DNA of 64,000 bases, from NCBI GenBank assembly GCA_019359315.1, contig JAHHHO010000002.1, positions 1-64,000 on the forward strand. Reading direction: 5' to 3'. How positions within the stretch are numbered: the first letter of the stretch is position 1; each line of letters starts with the position of its first letter. Source of the DNA: Myxacorys californica WJT36-NPBG1 (GTDB taxonomy: Bacteria; Cyanobacteriota; Cyanobacteriia; Leptolyngbyales; Leptolyngbyaceae). The notes beneath the pieces are model-generated. The model saw only the letters and a list, made by a program, of their open reading frames with translations. It had not been told where the DNA came from and searched no databases. Made by a program: the position numbers and the translations under genes. Below are positions 54,489 through 63,622 of this stretch, in pieces.

Positions 54489-56351
54489 TTAGGCAACATC
54501 ACGAATGTGCTGCTGGACAGGAATTTGAATGATAAACTCCGTTCCCTTGCCAAGGGTTGAAAAACAATCTAACTTACCGCCATGTTTCTCAGTGACAATT
54601 TGATAGCTAATTGGCATTCCCATGCCCGTTCCCTTACCGACAGATTTCGTAGTGAAGAATGGCTCAAAAATCCGTTTTTGAACAGATTCAGGCATTCCCA
54701 TTCCATTATCAGAAATTTCAATTCTTATCCATTTTGAATCAATCACAGAAGTCCGAATGGTAATCTGACTAGGATTTTCCTGGATCTCCTGATAGGTTCG
54801 GTTAACATTGGCTTCTTCCAAGGCATCAATGGCATTTGCCAAGATGTTCATAAACGCCTGATTGAGTTGACCAGGATAGCATTCCACAGGCAGTAGCCTA
54901 CCATAGTCACGAATAACTTGAATCGCTGGACGCTCTGGTCCATCTTTCAAGCGATGCTGCAAAATCAACAATGTACTATCAATGCCCTCATGGATATCAA
55001 CGGTTTTGAAGTCAGCTTCATCCATTCGTGAGAAGTTCCGGAGCGATAAGACAATCCGACAAATACGATCAGTGCCCATCTCCATAGAATCTAGCATTTT
55101 GGGTAGATCGGCTTGGACAAACTCCATATCCAGCTCTTCTGCCTTAGCCTGGATTTCGGGAATTGGGTCAGAATAGTACTTCTGGTAAAGATGCACAAAA
55201 TTTAGTAAATTGTGGGCGTATTCCCGCACATGCGTCAGGTTGCCGTGAATAAAGTTGACCGGATTGTTGATTTCATGTGCTATCCCTGCCACCATTTGCC
55301 CCAAAGCAGACATCTTTTCGCTCTGCACCATTTGAACCTGGGTGCGTTGCAGTTCTTCTAAAAGTTGTTGCAACTGCGTATTTTTGTCGTTGAGTTCTTG
55401 GGTTCTTTCCTCAACTTTAGATTCAAGTTTCTGGCTGTAGGTTTCGAGTTGTTCGTTAACTGTTTTCTGCTGCTGCAAGAGTTGCTTAACTGAGTGAATG
55501 AGCTGGTTAAAGGCATTGGCAAGCATTCCAATTTCGTCATCTTGCTCAACAGTCGCTTGTAAGTCAAAATTCGACTCTTCAGTGGAGCGTCGGGCAATGC
55601 TGGTTAGAGTTTGAATGGGTCGTGCGATCGCTCGGCTAGTCAAAACTGCCAAAAGAAGGGCGATCGCAACAGACAACCCAATACTTACAACTACAATTAT
55701 CTCAGCGACCTCGCTAGCCTGTTCACGTAACCTTCTCGCCACCTCCAATTCTTGGTAACTTTCGTCAATTAGACCCACCAAATTATCCGAAATGCCATCG
55801 AATTCAAGTGCTAGATCGCTGTTGGTAAACTCCAACATGATCGCTTGGGCTTGCTTAATATCAGACGGTAATGCGAGATTCAGATTACGAATTTGTTGAA
55901 CTCGGCGTTCTAATTCCTGCGAATAGCGTTGTGGTATGCGGTCATAGGTTTGCAAGAAGGCCGGTATCTCCTCCTGATGTACTTGGTCATGTAAGGTCTG
56001 ATTCTTTGCCGCGAATGCCTTAAGCTCAGTCCAAGTTTCTTGGATTTCAGTTTTATGCTCTAATAGATGAGCATATTCGTCCTGAAATTTTTCTGGGTAT
56101 TGCGCTAAAGGAATGAGTTGCTGTTGGTGAGTGCGGGTTTGGAGAACACGAACTTGTAGACGCTGCAAAAGTTCCACCTCGTTACGAGCGTGTTCTTCTA
56201 GCTCTTCAGCCTGCTGTTGATAGTGACGCCCAACGCCAAAACTAACAATTGTTCCAGACACCACAATGCCTAGAGCAAGAGCGTATCCCAAACCGATCTT
56301 TTGCCCAACTCTGAGGCTGGATAAGCGTTGTCCTAATCTCTGCTGCATCAT
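54489..56351 (-). CDS. membrane sensor histidine kinase with HAMP domain
   Basis: The 620-residue kinase has an N-terminal membrane helix (KIGLGYALALGIVVSGTIVSFGVG), a ~165-residue extracytoplasmic helical domain (residues ~40-210), and a second helix (AEIIVVVSIGLSVAIALLLAVLTS). A HAMP domain and a coiled coil follow, with VEERTQELNDKNTQLQQLLEELQRTQ. The catalytic core has GIAHEINNPVNFIHGN (His near 359), NILANAIDALEEAN, SDNGMGMP and GTGMGMPISYQIV. This ERT...Q-M-S-EKM form is common in cyanobacterial stress sensors. No response regulator is adjacent. It starts with tandem ATG codons. Confidence 0.92.
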   Translation of the reverse strand: MMQQRLGQRLSSLRVGQKIGLGYALALGIVVSGTIVSFGVGRHYQQQAEELEEHARNEVELLQRLQVRVLQTRTHQQQLIPLAQYPEKFQDEYAHLLEHKTEIQETWTELKAFAAKNQTLHDQVHQEEIPAFLQTYDRIPQRYSQELERRVQQIRNLNLALPSDIKQAQAIMLEFTNSDLALEFDGISDNLVGLIDESYQELEVARRLREQASEVAEIIVVVSIGLSVAIALLLAVLTSRAIARPIQTLTSIARRSTEESNFDLQATVEQDDEIGMLANAFNQLIHSVKQLLQQQKTVNEQLETYSQKLESKVEERTQELNDKNTQLQQLLEELQRTQVQMVQSEKMSALGQMVAGIAHEINNPVNFIHGNLTHVREYAHNLLNFVHLYQKYYSDPIPEIQAKAEELDMEFVQADLPKMLDSMEMGTDRICRIVLSLRNFSRMDEADFKTVDIHEGIDSTLLILQHRLKDGPERPAIQVIRDYGRLLPVECYPGQLNQAFMNILANAIDALEEANVNRTYQEIQENPSQITIRTSVIDSKWIRIEISDNGMGMPESVQKRIFEPFFTTKSVGKGTGMGMPISYQIVTEKHGGKLDCFSTLGKGTEFIIQIPVQQHIRDVA

Positions 56352-56501
56352 ACAACCTTCTCTAGCCCTACAGGAGTTTGCATAGGTCTAAGATTCCCGT
56401 TTTCTTGTTGGTTTAACTTCTGTTTGAGCTGATTTGGCTCGTTCTACTCTGTGTCACCCACCTAACAAATTTTGTACAAATCACCATCACAGACTAGAAG
56501 T

Positions 56502-56539
56502 GGATGTGTTGTGCAAACCTTGATTTGCACAACACATCC
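56502..56539. repeat. perfect 16-bp inverted repeat, strong hairpin
   Basis: GGATGTGTTGTGCAAA (56502-56517) and TTTGCACAACACATCC (56524-56539) are fully complementary with a 6-nt loop CCTTGA. It lies 42 bp beyond the end of the amylo-glucosidase gene and upstream of the minus-strand kinase. Lack of a T run makes a classic terminator uncertain, but the stem is very stable. Confidence 0.8.
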
Positions 56540-56580
56540 CTTGGAACCTGATCGAGGCATTGCTCTGCACCCGGAGGCGG

Positions 56581-58866
56581 TTACGCCTCTATTACAACCC
56601 GCAGATTGCCCCGTTTTTTAGAGACTCGGCATGATGTAGAAGATCCTGATCGCTCAAACTCCAAATCGAGTAAAGTTGCCCCGACTCGCAAATTCTTCAG
56701 CGCTAAGAAGTTGATCGATTCTGGCAAGGCTGGATCAATAATGCGTAGGTAGTTTCCGGGCGCATCAGGAACCAAGTTCACAATCATGTGAACGAGTTGG
56801 AACACGCTGCCCGTTGCCCATGCTTGAGGAGAACAAGCGACTGGATATTGAACGGGTTCGTTATCGTCTATCCGTTCGTAGCCGCAAAACAGTTCGGGCG
56901 GACGCTGGTAGGGCTGATGTCGCGTCATGTCGAGCAACCCTTTACACAGTTCGAGTGCTTGATCGATCAAGCCGAGCGATCGCAGCCCGATCGCCGTCAG
57001 CGTATTGTCGTGAGGCCACACCGAGCCAATGTGGTAGCCCATCGGATTGTAGGCAGGCGAAGAACTGCTGAGCGTGCGAATCCCCCACCCATTAAACATG
57101 TCTGGGCCGCGAAGCCGTTCTGCTACGCTGTAGGCTTTCTCTGGCGTAAAGATGCCCAAACTTAAACAGTGTCCGGGATTTGAGGTAATGCTATCGACCT
57201 GGTTTCCATCTCCATCTAACGCCAACGCGCAGAAATCTTGATCTTCCATCCAAAAATCGCGGTTAAAACGCATCTTCAGTTCTCTGGCTTCTTCGTCCCA
57301 ACGATCGGCAAGATCAATGCGTTTCTTCATGCGGGCAATCTGACTGAGTCGCACCTTTGCCGCATACACATAGCCTTGCACTTCACAGAGCGTGATTGCG
57401 CCTTGAGCGAGTTTGCCTTTGCGATCGACAATGCAGTTCCCCGAATCTTTCCAGCCTTGGTTATCGAGTCCGCGTTTCGAGATGCGCTGGTAGGCAAGGT
57501 AGCCCGTTTCTTTGAGGTTGCGATCGCACCAGTCCATCGCCGTGATCGCATTGCCCCACAATCGATCTAGTGTTTCATAATCAGCTGTCCAGGCAAAGTA
57601 CTCGGCGTAGAGCATCAACCAGAGCGGCGTTGCATCGACCGTGCCGTAATAGGGCGTGTGGGGCACTTCCTGGCATCGCGCCATCTCGCCAAACCGGATC
57701 TCATGCAGAATCTTTCCGGGCTGCTCTTCGCGCCATTCATCATCGACCTTGCCCTGATAGTGAGCCAAAATCGTCAGCGTCTCGCGGGCAATCTGCGGAT
57801 CGAGCATTAGGGTTTGAGACGCCGCAATGATGGAGTCTCGTCCAAATAGAGTAGAAAACCACGGCACCCCAGCAGAGAGAGCCTTATTTTTACCAAAGGT
57901 TTGACGCAGGAGATAAATGTCTTGCTCTGCTCGCTCAATTACCCGGTTGAAGGTGTTTTTATCGGAGCGAATTTGCGTTGCATGACTGCGCCACGTTTCT
58001 TCTTCGGCAAATTCAGCCGCCTTTGCTTGAGAGAGCGTAATCGGCGCGCTCACATTGGACACGTTGCGGCCATTGCTAAGGGGTTGCAGCCGATAGCCCA
58101 TCTTCTGAATTTCGTGAGACTGTAATTCAAGCTGCCAGATCGCAGTGTTGCCTTTGATCAAGTCGGGCTGACAGTGAATGAATTCGATATGAGACTCTAG
58201 AATCGCGTGATCAAGTCCTTGATAGGCAAGGGTTAGCTCCTTGGCGGACTGATCCCGATCACCGCCAAACGACGACACGAATTCTTCTGCCTCACTGTCT
58301 TCTGGCTCTAAACGGTGAGCTGGATCAAGGGGCGGTAGCAAGCGCAGGAGACGACCGCGATCGCTACGCCCATAGCCCCGCACTTCAAACAAATCAACAA
58401 AATCCGCATCAAAGCTGAGGCTGATTTCAAATCGAGCAGGTTCGGTACTGTAGTTCGCAATTTCGATCTCTTCAAACAAGCCGCCATTGAGAACAAGTTC
58501 GCGCTTGATGCCAATGGTTTCGGCTTGAATAGAGTCTCCTAATCGTGGATTGGCGCACAGCACCGACAGCACAAACCCTTTTTCTGCGGTGCTACTTAGT
58601 AAAATTGGTGGATGTCCATCGATTTGCAGTTCTAAGCGATTGAGAAATCGGGTGTCGTTGCAAAATAGCCCCATACTGCTGCTGCGCCCATCATCCCATG
58701 CGCCGCCGATATTGCCGAACGTGTCGGTCAGCAGAAACAGATCATCATCTTTCAGGGTCAAGACGGGCTGAGGGCGTTCGTTTAGGACGGAGGGCCATTC
58801 TGGAATCGGAAGTTGCTCGGCTGGAACAAATTTTTTACCGTCGAGTTCGATGATCTCCGAAGTCAT
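56581..58866 (-). CDS. amylo-alpha-1,6-glucosidase / GH63-like glycosyl hydrolase
   Basis: This 761-residue cytoplasmic protein has an N-terminal glycogen-debranching beta-sandwich domain (GGAWDDGRSSSMGLFCNDTRFLNRLELQIDG, residues ~55-300). An (alpha/alpha)6 barrel follows with ETLDRLWGNAITAMDWCDRNL, NQGWKDSGNCI, CEVQGYVYAAKVRLSQIA, NPMGYHIGSVWPHDNTLTAIG and SPQAWATGSVFQL. These are typical of bacterial amylo-alpha-1,6-glucosidase and related glycosidases, which cut alpha-1,6 links or other glycosyl bonds; the acids in GWKDS and the WPHDN region are probable catalytic residues. The substrate is unproven. A direct repeat lies 45-70 bp upstream of its start, and a strong inverted repeat lies downstream. 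Confidence 0.88.
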   Translation of the reverse strand: MTSEIIELDGKKFVPAEQLPIPEWPSVLNERPQPVLTLKDDDLFLLTDTFGNIGGAWDDGRSSSMGLFCNDTRFLNRLELQIDGHPPILLSSTAEKGFVLSVLCANPRLGDSIQAETIGIKRELVLNGGLFEEIEIANYSTEPARFEISLSFDADFVDLFEVRGYGRSDRGRLLRLLPPLDPAHRLEPEDSEAEEFVSSFGGDRDQSAKELTLAYQGLDHAILESHIEFIHCQPDLIKGNTAIWQLELQSHEIQKMGYRLQPLSNGRNVSNVSAPITLSQAKAAEFAEEETWRSHATQIRSDKNTFNRVIERAEQDIYLLRQTFGKNKALSAGVPWFSTLFGRDSIIAASQTLMLDPQIARETLTILAHYQGKVDDEWREEQPGKILHEIRFGEMARCQEVPHTPYYGTVDATPLWLMLYAEYFAWTADYETLDRLWGNAITAMDWCDRNLKETGYLAYQRISKRGLDNQGWKDSGNCIVDRKGKLAQGAITLCEVQGYVYAAKVRLSQIARMKKRIDLADRWDEEARELKMRFNRDFWMEDQDFCALALDGDGNQVDSITSNPGHCLSLGIFTPEKAYSVAERLRGPDMFNGWGIRTLSSSSPAYNPMGYHIGSVWPHDNTLTAIGLRSLGLIDQALELCKGLLDMTRHQPYQRPPELFCGYERIDDNEPVQYPVACSPQAWATGSVFQLVHMIVNLVPDAPGNYLRIIDPALPESINFLALKNLRVGATLLDLEFERSGSSTSCRVSKKRGNLRVVIEA

Positions 58867-59424
58867 GAAACTAATCTCTAAATGATGAGGGCAAATCGAG
58901 GCACTGACGTTTACATTTAATGCCGCTTACATTTAAGCCGATTTAACCGATAGAGTGCCACGAGATACTGAAAATTCTTGACTAATTTTTGACTACGGTT
59001 TGGAGTGGTTCAGGCACGCAACAAGTCCTTATATTTCAGGGTTTTGCATCTTTATTACTTGAGTACAACATTTTTGTTTTAGTAATGTTTTTGTAATGTT
59101 TTTAACTTGCGAACAAGAAATGTTTGCGAGATCACCATTTGTATTAAAGGATTCTTAAGTTCTGCGGTTTCTGAGGGTTGGCGAGCCACTATGAGACTAT
59201 GGATTTATACGGCGGATCTCACGCTTCACACACGCCTTCCACCATACAGAATGCGCTGCAAACGTGGTAGTATGCCTGATGCTTCCACGTCAGTTTTCCG
59301 TAACATTGATCGCAATTCGCGCAAGGTGTAAATCTGACGGAACCGCGCGTCTGGCCCAGATCTTGTCTTAAACTTTTTACAATTTCACTCTTTCCCCCTT
59401 AACCCTTTTTTGGATCTCCAGTTC
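58867..59424. other. gene-free region between the glucosidase and pyruvate kinase
   Basis: These 558 bp contain no convincing gene; a 74-codon plus-strand frame at 59107-59331 is not protein-like. The region holds both divergent promoters. It is T-rich at 59060-59110 (TTTTTGTTTTAGTAATG) and contains the TTACATTTAA repeat at 58911-58936. Confidence 0.45.
58911..58936. repeat. TTACATTTAA direct repeat, 16-bp period
   Basis: TTACATTTAA occurs at 58911-58920 and again at 58927-58936, each followed by GCCG-type bases, and a shorter ATTTAACCG follows. The array begins 45 bp upstream of the glucosidase ATG (58866). Confidence 0.5.
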
Positions 59425-61206
59425 ATGCAAGTGCCATCCTCTCGCCGTAGAACAAAAATTGTCGCCACGATCGGTCCGGCTACCAGCACACCAGACGCCC
59501 TACGAGAACTCATTAAAGCCGGAGCAACCACGCTCCGTCTCAATTTCTCTCACGGAACGCACGACGACCATTTACGCAGTATTCGTCTGATTCGCCAGAT
59601 TTCGTTTGAGCTAAACCAGCCCGTCGGGATTCTTCAAGATTTGCAGGGGCCCAAAATTCGCCTCGGACGGTTTGAGAATGGTTCGATTGTTCTCAACAAA
59701 GACGACAAATTTACGCTGACAAGTCAGATCGTTCCGGGAACGCAGGAGATTAGTTCAGTCACCTACGATCGCTTGTCTGAGGAAGTTCCAGAAGGGGCAA
59801 CCATTATGCTCGATGATGGCAGAGTCGAAATGGTGGTGGAAGCGGTTGATCGCGTGGCTCAAGAACTGCGGTGCCGAGTGGTTGTCGGAGGTCCCTTATC
59901 CAACAATAAAGGGGTGAATTTTCCTGGGGTTTATCTGTCCATCAAAGCGTTGACCGATAAAGATCGCAGAGATTTGACGTTTGGCTTAGACCAAGGCGTA
60001 GATTGGGTTGCTCTCAGCTTTGTGCGCAATCCTCAAGATGTACTAGAGATCAAAGAATTGATCTCGAGTGCCGGGAAGTCGGTTCCTGTGGTGGTGAAAA
60101 TCGAAAAACACGAAGCGATCGAGCAGATGGAATCGATTTTGTCGATCGCAGATGGCGTGATGGTAGCTCGCGGCGATTTGGGTGTCGAACTTCCGGCAGA
60201 AGACGTGCCGATTCTGCAAAAGCGCTTGATTGCGACGGCAAATCGCTTTGGCATTCCGGTGATCACCGCGACGCAAATGCTCGATAGCATGGTGCATAGC
60301 CCGCGCCCGACTCGGGCCGAAATCTCCGATGTCGCTAACGCGATTTTGGATGGAACCGATGCAGTGATGCTCTCGAATGAAACCGCAGTGGGTAAGTTTG
60401 CAGTAGAAGCGGTAGCAACGATGGCCCGGATTGCGATTCGCACGGAGCAAGAGCCAAAGCGTCACACCCTCGAAGGTACGGGGCGATCGATCCCCAACTC
60501 GATCAGTCAAGCCGTTGGCAAAATTTCTGAGCAATTAGGCGCGATCGCCATCATGTCGCTCACCAAGTCAGGAGCGACTGCTCGCAATGTCTCGAAGTTT
60601 CGCCCCACAACTCCGATTCTTGCGATCACGCCTCACGTCGATGTTGCGCGTCAGCTTCAGCTAGTATGGGGCGTCAAACCGTTGCTCGTTCTCGATTTAC
60701 CGTCCACAGGTCAAACCTTCCAAGCCGCGCTGAATGTAGCGCAAGAGAAGGGATTGGTGTCAGAAGGTGATCTGGTCGTGATGACCGCTGGAACGCTGCA
60801 AGGGGTCTCGGGTTCTACCGATTTGATCAAGATCGAAGTGGTGACTGCCGTTCGTGGAAAAGGGATCGGTATTGGTCAAGGCTCGATCAGTGGTCGCGCC
60901 AGAGTTGCCCCAAATCCGGGCGAGTTATCGCGCTTTCGATCCGGTGAAATCTTAGTTGCCCCCAGCACTAGCGCTGATCACATTGACGCAATTCGCAAAG
61001 CCGCCGGGATCATCACAGAAGATAGTAGCCTGACGAGTCATGCGGCTGTCATCGGGTTGCGGTTGGGCATTCCGGTTTTGGTTGGAGTGAAGAATGCGAC
61101 TGGAGTGATTCGAGATGGTGAGATTGTTACGCTGGATATGCAGCGTGGCTTGGTTTACTCCGGCACAAACGGCGCAACGCAGACCGATTCAGCCCTAACC
61201 GTTTAA
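59425..61206 (+). CDS. pyk: pyruvate kinase with C-terminal PEP-utiliser domain
   Basis: Pyruvate kinase converts phosphoenolpyruvate and ADP to pyruvate and ATP. From the ATG at 59425 the protein has 593 residues; a TTG frame start 5 codons earlier is less likely. The barrel shows RRTKIVATIGPATSTPDALRELIKAGATTLRLNFSHGTHDDH, LQDLQGPKIRLG, VDWVALSFVRNPQDV, VVVKIEKHEAIE, GVMVARGDLGVELP and ITATQMLDSMVHSPRPTRAEISDVANAILDGTDAVMLSNETAVG. After ~residue 490 comes an extra C-terminal domain with SLTSHAAVIGLRLGIPVLVG, the histidine-bearing mobile domain motif common in cyanobacterial and Bacillus enzymes. Confidence 0.97.
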   Translation: MQVPSSRRRTKIVATIGPATSTPDALRELIKAGATTLRLNFSHGTHDDHLRSIRLIRQISFELNQPVGILQDLQGPKIRLGRFENGSIVLNKDDKFTLTSQIVPGTQEISSVTYDRLSEEVPEGATIMLDDGRVEMVVEAVDRVAQELRCRVVVGGPLSNNKGVNFPGVYLSIKALTDKDRRDLTFGLDQGVDWVALSFVRNPQDVLEIKELISSAGKSVPVVVKIEKHEAIEQMESILSIADGVMVARGDLGVELPAEDVPILQKRLIATANRFGIPVITATQMLDSMVHSPRPTRAEISDVANAILDGTDAVMLSNETAVGKFAVEAVATMARIAIRTEQEPKRHTLEGTGRSIPNSISQAVGKISEQLGAIAIMSLTKSGATARNVSKFRPTTPILAITPHVDVARQLQLVWGVKPLLVLDLPSTGQTFQAALNVAQEKGLVSEGDLVVMTAGTLQGVSGSTDLIKIEVVTAVRGKGIGIGQGSISGRARVAPNPGELSRFRSGEILVAPSTSADHIDAIRKAAGIITEDSSLTSHAAVIGLRLGIPVLVGVKNATGVIRDGEIVTLDMQRGLVYSGTNGATQTDSALTV

Positions 61207-61262
61207 AGAATTTCTCCTGTCTAGCCCCGGTTACTTGCGTAAAGAAACAGTGTAGTGACAGA

Positions 61263-61306
61263 CAACTCTTATCTGGGTAAACTCATCCCAGTTACACTGA
61301 GAGTTG
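61263..61306. terminator. interrupted hairpin between pyk and the phosphohexomutase gene
   Basis: CAACTCT (61263-61269) pairs with AGAGTTG (61300-61306) and, inside, CTGGG pairs with CCCAG, leaving internal loops. CTTTT follows. It may terminate pyk or form an RNA structure in the leader of the next gene. Confidence 0.45.
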
Positions 61307-61342
61307 CTTTTAGTCCCCCACCGTTTTTTAGGAGATTGCAAT

Positions 61343-62794
61343 ATGGCTCACGCCGCTTCTGTGATTACGGCGATTAACCCAATCAAGTTTGGGACAGATG
61401 GATGGCGCGGTCTGATTGCAGCCGATTTTACCTACGATCGCGTCAGGCTTGTTGCTCCGATCGCGGCTCAAATTTTGGCGGAGGAATACGGCTTCCAAAC
61501 GGGCAGCAATACCGTGATTGTGGGATACGATCGCCGCTTCATGTCGGAAAACTTTGCTCAGGTAGCGGCTGATTCGATTCGCGTGATCGGGTTTGATGTT
61601 CTCCTATCCGAATGCTTTGCGCCTACTCCTGCGTTTAGTTGGGCAGCCAAAAAGCTAAATGCTTTGGGCGCGATCGTCATTACGGCTAGCCACAATCCGG
61701 GCGGATATTCTGGCTTAAAAGTAAAAGGGGCATTTGGGGGATCGGTTCCGCCAGAGGTGACGCAGAAAATAGAAGCTTTGCTGGCAAGCGGTCAGTTGCC
61801 AGAAGCGACGACTCAGGGCACTTTTCAAACGTTTAATCCTTGGACGAGCTATTGTGAAGGGCTGCGATCGCTGGTCGATATCGATTCGATTCGCACTGCT
61901 ATTCGTAACGGTAAGCTCACCGTATTTGCAGATGTGATGCACGGAGCCGCTGCAAGTGGGATCGCTCAATTGCTCGGCGTCGAGATCGAAGAATTGAACA
62001 GCGATCGCGATCCCTTGTTTGAAGGCGGCGCACCGGAACCCTTGCCCAAATATTTATCGAAACTGCTGCACACGATCCAATCGTTTCAGGGTGATAGCTT
62101 AGCCGTTGGATTGGTATTTGATGGGGATGCCGATCGCATTGGTGCAGTCGATGGAAAAGGTAATTTCCTTAGCTCTCAAATTCTAATTCCAATATTGATC
62201 GAACATCTATCTAGAAAGGGCTACAGTGGCGAAGTGGTGAAGACTGTAAGCGGTTCAGATTTGATCCCCAAAGTCGCAGCTTTGCATAATCTTCCGGTGT
62301 TTGAGACGCCTATTGGGTATAAGTACATTGCCGATCGCATGTTAGAAGCCAAGGTCTTGCTTGGTGGTGAGGAATCGGGTGGGATCGGTTACGGACACCA
62401 CATTCCAGAGCGCGATGCCCTGTTAGCCGCGCTATATGTGTTAGAAACAGTAGTTCAAACTGAACTGGATTTAGGCGATTTGTACCGCCAGATTCAGCAG
62501 AAAGTAGGATTTGATGCAGCGTACGATCGCATCGATCTCCCCCTTGCCAGCATGGAAGTCCGCGCCAAACTTCTAGAGCAACTGCAAACCAAACCGATTC
62601 AAGAGATTGCAGGACGTGCTGTTACCAATTGTCAAACAGATGACGGTTACAAATTCCGTCTAGCAGACCAAAGCTGGTTGCTGATTCGCTTTAGCGGCAC
62701 TGAGCCTGTATTGCGGCTCTACTGCGAAGCTGACACGCTAGAACAAGTTCATGCAACGTTGAATTGGGCAAAGGAGTGGGCCAACTCCATTTGA
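61343..62794 (+). CDS. phosphoglucomutase/phosphomannomutase family enzyme
   Basis: This alpha-D-phosphohexomutase of 483 residues interconverts hexose 1- and 6-phosphates through a phosphoserine. The start MAHAASVITAINPIKFGTDGWRGLIAADFTYDRV (ATG 61343) follows TTAGGAGA. Conserved sites: VIVGYDRRFMSENFA, VITASHNPGGYSGLKVKG with the catalytic serine (about residue 127), VFDGDADRIGAVDGKG (metal loop), LGGEESGGIGYGHHIPERDALL (sugar specificity region) and RFSGTEPVLRLYCEA (phosphate site). This subgroup is often annotated as phosphoglucomutase in cyanobacteria. Its neighbours in storage-carbon metabolism fit a role linking glucose-1-P and glucose-6-P. Confidence 0.93.
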   Translation: MAHAASVITAINPIKFGTDGWRGLIAADFTYDRVRLVAPIAAQILAEEYGFQTGSNTVIVGYDRRFMSENFAQVAADSIRVIGFDVLLSECFAPTPAFSWAAKKLNALGAIVITASHNPGGYSGLKVKGAFGGSVPPEVTQKIEALLASGQLPEATTQGTFQTFNPWTSYCEGLRSLVDIDSIRTAIRNGKLTVFADVMHGAAASGIAQLLGVEIEELNSDRDPLFEGGAPEPLPKYLSKLLHTIQSFQGDSLAVGLVFDGDADRIGAVDGKGNFLSSQILIPILIEHLSRKGYSGEVVKTVSGSDLIPKVAALHNLPVFETPIGYKYIADRMLEAKVLLGGEESGGIGYGHHIPERDALLAALYVLETVVQTELDLGDLYRQIQQKVGFDAAYDRIDLPLASMEVRAKLLEQLQTKPIQEIAGRAVTNCQTDDGYKFRLADQSWLLIRFSGTEPVLRLYCEADTLEQVHATLNWAKEWANSI

Positions 62795-62890
62795 GACTTG
62801 CCTTGTGGGGTCCGGCTAACCTACATGTTGTACGTTTTGGTCATGCAGCTGTTTTAATTTGGTTGTTCAACGTTGAAGTTAGTAGCGTAG

Positions 62891-63553
62891 TTGCATTTAC
62901 TAAATTGCTGGGTTAGCCACTTCATAAGCGTTTCTATTTACTACAGTGCCATTCCTCCTAAAAGTGAGTTTTATCAACGTCTTCAACGAGACAAGGCGTT
63001 TGCGATTCTCATTGTTTCCTTCTTCCCTATGGGTTGGGGAACTTTCAACGCTTTTGAGATGAAGCCATTGAAGCTTAACTATTATCTGGATGAGATCATC
63101 GAAGAGAACCAGGAAGTATTTGGAGATGAGTTAGCAGCAGATTGGGTGATCACTGAACTTAGGACTGCCTTGAGGCGAACGCGCCAAGCTTATCCTGGGA
63201 TTGAAAATCGAATTGGTGCACTAGAAAAATGCTATTTCGAGATTGAACAGAGATTAATCGAAGTCTTGTTAGAGCAGCAGGACGAAAATGCGAGTGAACT
63301 GGTCAGCAGGTTAATTCCTGGAGAGCGATCGCTGACTCCACACTTTGAGTTTGATGTTGAAAAGACATTGACCTTGGTTTCCACATCCCTGGTTAAGCAA
63401 GGAGCAAAAATGCTTCGCAAAGTTAATTCAAAGACAGCATTCTTAAGCGATCGCGATGCTGACTGGTATCGAGGGTGGTTTGAGGAGTGGCGTAATTTAT
63501 ATCTTGCAGCCGCGAGGCGAGGAGAAGAAATTGTTGTTGGAGCTACTGGATGA
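62891..63553 (+). CDS. hypothetical protein
   Basis: I do not recognise a characterised family. The likely protein begins in the stretch VSIYYSAIPPKSEFYQRLQRDKAFAILIVSFFPMGWGTFNAF, followed by a conserved-looking helical part, EMKPLKLNYYLDEIIEENQEVFGDELAADWVITELRTALRRTRQAYPGIENRIGALEKCYFEIEQRL, and ends SKTAFLSDRDADWYRGWFEEWRNLYLAAARRGEEIVVGATG. The closing part looks folded. The frame opens at TTG 62891; no ATG is near the probable N-terminus, so the start is uncertain. It is an isolated gene, codirectional with the phosphohexomutase. Confidence 0.6.
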   Translation: MHLLNCWVSHFISVSIYYSAIPPKSEFYQRLQRDKAFAILIVSFFPMGWGTFNAFEMKPLKLNYYLDEIIEENQEVFGDELAADWVITELRTALRRTRQAYPGIENRIGALEKCYFEIEQRLIEVLLEQQDENASELVSRLIPGERSLTPHFEFDVEKTLTLVSTSLVKQGAKMLRKVNSKTAFLSDRDADWYRGWFEEWRNLYLAAARRGEEIVVGATG

Positions 63554-63622
63554 AGAAAGCTAACATAGCCTTTGATGTGGGTAAGCATGCTTCACTTGAT
63601 TGCTCTCATCGCTTCTGCAAAT

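Noticed and set aside
59107-59331. 74-codon plus-strand frame
   Set aside because: Composition is not protein-like, there is no ribosome site, and the region is a plausible promoter between divergent genes.
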